The position numbers and the translations under genes are program-made. This document shows, one piece after another, positions 61,157-64,000 of a DNA stretch of 64,000 nucleotides. The stretch is from CAZFDT01 sp964518335 (GTDB lineage: Bacteria > Planctomycetota > Phycisphaerae > Phycisphaerales > Phycisphaeraceae), in assembly GCA_964518335.1 (NCBI GenBank), contig CAZFDT010000024.1:4855-68854 (forward strand), in the 5' to 3' direction. Under the pieces are notes generated by a model. It was given only the letters and a program-made list of their open reading frames with translations. It did not search any database and was not told the DNA's origin. Within the stretch, counting starts at the first letter, position 1. Every line of letters begins with the position of its first letter.

Positions 61157-62317
61157 TCAGATTTGGGGCCGGACAACCACGCGGCGAACGCCGCGACGGC
61201 AGCTCATCGTGTACGCAGGCTCACTTCTGCCGCCCTCGGCCACGATCGTGACATCCCGATCGAGATCATGCTCACGCAGAAGGGCCCGCAGCTTGCTCAC
61301 CGCCTTACGCACGCGGCCGCGGGCTTGGGCCACCTGCTCAGGCGTGTGGTCGAACGCTTCGCTCGTCTCCATCTGGTCCACGGCCCGCTGTACATCTTCA
61401 AACGGGCACGGCTTGCCCAAATGCTCGAAGAGCAGCCAGAACAGCCGGTACACCTGCGTGTCCCGGCCCAGGTACAAACGCTTGCCCTCCCAGATCACGG
61501 CACGTTCGTCGTGCGGATCCGGCTCTGGCACACCCCACAACGAATCGTCCTCGATCTTGGTGATAGCATCCTCCCACGCGCTGGCGGGTTTCGGCGCGGG
61601 CGCTTCGAGTACGACCGGCGATGGCGGCGGCTCCGGCCACGCTGGCTTCTTTTGATCAGCGATCTTCGCCAAGACAGCCTGCACGATCGCACCTTGGTCG
61701 AGCTGGATGTGGTTGTGTACCGCGATGTCACCCACACTGGCCGTCGCCTGAGCGGCGGCGCCGGCAGTCGCGGTAGTCGCGGCGGTGGACGCACGAGACG
61801 ATTCAGTTTCGTCCCGGTCCGTCACCCGGCACGATTTCACCACCAGGTGGGCGGGCACATCGCCCCGCTTGGCGTTAATCCCCAACCGCCGCACGAAAGC
61901 GCACACGGTTGAAGGATTGTCCGCCGTCTGATGCTGGTAGTGATGTCGCGCCAACTCACCCTGGTTGCTCAGACGAAAATCTCCGGATTGGACAAACAAG
62001 CTGCCGCTGCCCCGAACAGCGCCCGTCTCATTCACCCAGCGGGGCACAAAGCCGAGGATGATCCGCCAAACATCCGAGGTTTTATATTCCCCACTGACCA
62101 CCAAGATCATTTCGACACGTTCGGGCTGGCCCGTCATGCTCGCCAGCAACTCATAGCGCAAATCGATCAGGCCCGCTTTGACCATCAGCCGAATCGCCAT
62201 CTGCTCGGTCGCGGACAGCTTGTCGGGGTCGTGTGGCTGCCACCGCAGCGGCGCATCGCACAACAGGTCCAGGATCGCCCGATCCAACGGGTCCACATGT
62301 TTTGGCCACGTACTCAT
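61157..62317 (-). CDS. Winged-helix regulatory protein of the element
   Basis: A 386-residue protein. An N-terminal winged-helix-like half (ATEQMAIRLMVKAGLIDLRYEL, ILVVSGEYKTSDVW) is followed by an Ala/Thr-rich linker and a coiled segment. The C-terminal domain (VIWEGKRLYLGRDTQVYRLFWLLFEHLGKPCPFEDV, then RVRKAVSKLRALLREHDL) resembles a PhoB-type DNA-binding domain. It is the first gene of the element operon and probably controls it. ATG 62317 was chosen because it starts the conserved part; upstream codons are in a non-conserved stretch. Confidence 0.7.
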   Translation of the reverse strand: MSTWPKHVDPLDRAILDLLCDAPLRWQPHDPDKLSATEQMAIRLMVKAGLIDLRYELLASMTGQPERVEMILVVSGEYKTSDVWRIILGFVPRWVNETGAVRGSGSLFVQSGDFRLSNQGELARHHYQHQTADNPSTVCAFVRRLGINAKRGDVPAHLVVKSCRVTDRDETESSRASTAATTATAGAAAQATASVGDIAVHNHIQLDQGAIVQAVLAKIADQKKPAWPEPPPSPVVLEAPAPKPASAWEDAITKIEDDSLWGVPEPDPHDERAVIWEGKRLYLGRDTQVYRLFWLLFEHLGKPCPFEDVQRAVDQMETSEAFDHTPEQVAQARGRVRKAVSKLRALLREHDLDRDVTIVAEGGRSEPAYTMSCRRGVRRVVVRPQI

Positions 62318-62747
62318 CGGCGCCTCGTGATCCAGCACTCGCGTCACCGTGCGGAATCTACAGACCGAACATGCGGCAGACAACCACCTCCGCCTACAGA
62401 ACGATGCGTCCAGGGGTTTCGTCGGTATTGTCGGTGAGTCCTATGCCATCCTCATCGACGCACGATCACGGGTATCACGGATACAGAAAAGAGAGCTCCT
62501 CATCAAACGCGCAAGCAGGTACGACACTCTCGGCAAGGCCGACAGAACGACAAAACCGCCTGACGAGCGATGGACCCGCTCGCGTCACTTCACCTCAGCA
62601 TCGCGCCACGTCGCACCGTCATGCACGGCGAGGGCTGGACCGCACAATCGACATACCCATCCCCCGGCAGCACCGTGACATCGGCGTCTGACATTAGTCT
62701 GCCAGAATCCGACAAAACCTCCGCTCGGCCCATGCCCGTGTGCGGCT
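62318..62747. other. 430-bp region upstream of the element operon
   Basis: No gene is convincing. On the minus strand TAGATT about 50 bp before the operon start may be a weak -10, and CGAGGCGCC a ribosome site. Short plus-strand frames have poor composition. One element end could lie here, but no direct repeat was recognised. Confidence 0.4.
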
Positions 62748-63143
62748 ATGTCCCGGCCTTCTGACAGAACCTCGCCGACCCACGGTTCCTCTGGGGCGGA
62801 CGATCGTCAGAGCCTCGCCGGGAACCGCCGCCCATCTGGTTTGATTCGTTCGCCAAGCGAGAATTTACTGGGCGATGGATGCGCAGAGGTCCGCTCCCTT
62901 ACGTCCACGGCCATCCGGCCCTACGATCTCAACCCGCGGTTCAACGACCAGGCGGTGGACGGCGTCGCCTCCAGCCTGCAGGAGTTCGGGTTCCGCCAGC
63001 CGATCGTCGTCGATGCCGACGGCGTCAACCTGAGCACGATGCATATACCCGCCACTGCAAGGCTTGGCGGCGGCATGGTGTTCTGCAACGCCAGCAAGTC
63101 AAGGATCACCACCTGGCGCAACGTGCTGGTCAAGGATACTTGA
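62748..63143 (+). pseudogene. ParB-like nuclease domain fragment
   Basis: About 45 residues match a ParB N-terminal domain: IRPYDLNPRFNDQAVDGVA then EFGFRQPIVVDADGV. The expected next segment (the G-H-T-R-x-x-A-A helix) is absent and the frame continues as unrelated residues to a stop at 63143. The upstream 45 residues do not match either. It is probably a 3'-truncated relic whose tail was replaced. The start given is the open frame's first Met and is not meaningful. Confidence 0.55.
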
Positions 63144-63184
63144 CTAGCACCGCGTGGCCATTGCATCAGATGTCGCCATGTGCA

Positions 63185-63598
63185 TCACTCGGGTGGTTGA
63201 TGACAAAGGCGTTCGAACAAGGCACGCGGTCCGATGATCGGAATTGTCGCGTAGCGTGCCAGTGCGAGCATGGCCTTGTCTCCCGTGACCAGTCAGTCAG
63301 CGTTGCCCGCGATGGCAGTACCCAATACGGGAAGGTCGTCCGAATCAGGGAATGTATCGAACGAGACAACGACCGGCTCGACAACAGCGGCACGCGATCG
63401 CGAAAGTCCGATCTGCTCATGGATCAACGTCTGATCCAGTCGTCGTTTTCCTTCGAGGTGTTCGCGCAATTCGCTGAGGATGTGTTCCGAGATCACGATC
63501 GTGTGCTCTTGAAGCAGCACTTCCAACAAACCAGCACACAGACCTTCAGTCGAGATCAATGCGGCAAACAGCACGTTGGTATCAACAGCAACCCTCAC
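63185..63598 (-). pseudogene. PIN-domain toxin with in-frame TGA at a Trp position
   Basis: The frame reads VAVDTNVLFAALIS (Asp), ISEHILSELREHL and DSDDLPVLGTAIAGNAD. A TGA at 63294-63292 then follows, and it continues in the same frame as LVTGDKAMLALARY, IIGPRALFERL to a TGA at 63187. PIN domains normally have A-D-W-L-V-T-G-D here, so a TGG-to-TGA change is evident. The third Asp of the active site (TGD) lies after the stop. The start GTG overlaps the antitoxin stop as GTGA. The gene is inactive unless TGA is read through or is a base-call error. Confidence 0.8.
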
Positions 63599-63810
63599 GA
63601 GACCTTATTGAACACGTCGTCGTCGGTGGCAGATGCATCCGGCCCCAAGGCTTCCAGACTCCGACCTCGCAGCTCACGGAATCGAGCGACCGCGACGTTA
63701 CGTTCGAGCATTTCTCGCGCGAGATCTTCGGTGCGCCGGTGTTGGCGACCGCTCAGGTCATCGAGCTGCTGCTTGAGGTCGTCGGAGATATCGAGGGTCA
63801 GTCTTATCAT
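63595..63810 (-). CDS. Ribbon-helix-helix-type antitoxin
   Basis: A 71-residue protein: IRLTLDISDDLKQQLDDLSGRQHRR then EDLAREMLERNVAVARFRELRGRSL. An N-terminal beta strand followed by two helices fits a ribbon-helix-helix (CopG/FitA-like) antitoxin. It precedes and overlaps the PIN gene as expected for a VapBC-type pair. ATG 63810 was chosen by family start and by a TATAAT box (63825-63820) only 10 bp upstream, implying a nearly leaderless message. Confidence 0.78.
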   Translation of the reverse strand: MIRLTLDISDDLKQQLDDLSGRQHRRTEDLAREMLERNVAVARFRELRGRSLEALGPDASATDDDVFNKVS

Positions 63811-63819
63811 GACATGGCC

Positions 63820-63825
63820 ATTATA
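63820..63825 (-). promoter_or_regulatory. -10 box of the antitoxin/PIN pair
   Basis: TATAAT on the minus strand lies 10 bp before the antitoxin ATG. No matching -35 was recognised. Confidence 0.45.
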
Positions 63826-63955
63826 CGATCGACATTGTGCTTGGGGGAGGTTGAACTTGACGCAAGTGCGCCCCAGCCATGAGCGCTGGGGCTTGGTCAC
63901 TCGTCTGGACTGGGGCCTACTCACGCTTGAAATCCGTGGCGTGGTCAGGGCGGAA

Positions 63956-63981
63956 AGCTTCCGTCACCGGTGACGGAAGCT
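63956..63981. repeat. 26-bp perfect palindrome
   Basis: AGCTTCCGTCACC is followed directly by its exact reverse complement. It lies upstream of the antitoxin gene near the right edge and can form a 13-bp cruciform or act as a bidirectional terminator; similar repeat hairpins occur in planctomycetes as I recall. Confidence 0.8.
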
Positions 63982-64000
63982 ATTCACGATCAAGACCGGG

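Larger units (their letters stand above)
56585..62317 (-). mobile_element. Integrative-element module (integrase to winged-helix protein)
   Basis: Six minus-strand genes lie close together or overlapping: winged-helix protein, two small HTH/excisionase-like proteins, primase-helicase, TubC-like protein, tyrosine integrase. The order (regulators, replication, integration) fits an integrative element. I could not locate attachment sites, so the ends given are those of the gene block, not of the element. Confidence 0.75.

Overview
The window is high-GC bacterial DNA and most likely comes from a Planctomycetota chromosome, probably the Phycisphaerae or a relative. This rests on gene content: a classical bactofilin beside a zinc-ribbon bactofilin, a GH116/GH38 glycan-degradation set with oversized sugar-ABC permeases, a tyrosine recombinase whose C-terminal half resembles planctomycete element integrases as I remember them, and several genes of a planctomycete character. 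No rRNA or phylogenetic marker was analysed, so the placement is inference.

Positions 1-43,200 look like ordinary chromosome. In order there is a group of small envelope or stress proteins (0.2-1.0 kb), two bactofilins (1.3-2.2 kb), an RND efflux pair (2.3-6.5 kb), a GH38 alpha-mannosidase, a class II aldolase and a HAD phosphatase. Next come purA and uppS (11.9-14.1 kb). A carbohydrate locus follows: oxidoreductase, TIM-barrel isomerase and GH116 glycosidase on the minus strand, divergent from a solute-binding protein and two permeases (14.1-23.1 kb). After it lie a PP2C phosphatase facing a protein kinase, a radical SAM protein, an acyl-CoA synthetase-like enzyme and leuB with a long leader. 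Then come a TPR/SPOR lipoprotein, Uma2, an M42 peptidase, coaB, an M16-like protein, a prenyl synthase-like protein, a second Gfo/Idh oxidoreductase, a TrkA-N protein, a dienelactone hydrolase, cyclophilin, an RluA-type synthase, a desaturase and mraZ.

An approximately 890-bp stretch without a convincing gene leads to a tRNA-Val(GAC) with its own promoter and terminator. From there to the right edge (44.2-64 kb) the content is accessory. It holds two paralogous winged-helix-tailed proteins, one coupled to a nucleotidyltransferase gene broken by an in-frame amber codon. It also holds a phosphatase remnant, an intact HipBA-like pair and a Snf2-type helicase with a zinc-ribbon partner. Further on are a truncated AbiEi antitoxin with a perfect operator, a SWIM-domain protein, a DUF4143 ATPase and a nucleotidyltransferase-like protein. 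An integrative-element module follows (integrase, TubC-like protein, primase-helicase, two small HTH proteins, a winged-helix protein), then a ParB relic and a PIN/antitoxin pair whose PIN gene has TGA where Trp is expected. The pattern is a partly decayed defence and toxin-antitoxin island.

Two window-scale signals stand out. A 14-bp word, CCGCCCCCGGAAGT, occurs exactly five times, always inside genes, on both strands and in several reading frames. At leuB, and for a relaxed form at the M42 peptidase, it coincides with extra residues in otherwise conserved proteins. Several short repeats in or next to important genes (a heptamer array in uppS, a C10 tract before cyclophilin) could be variable. 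All functional calls are from reading the sequence; no database search was run.
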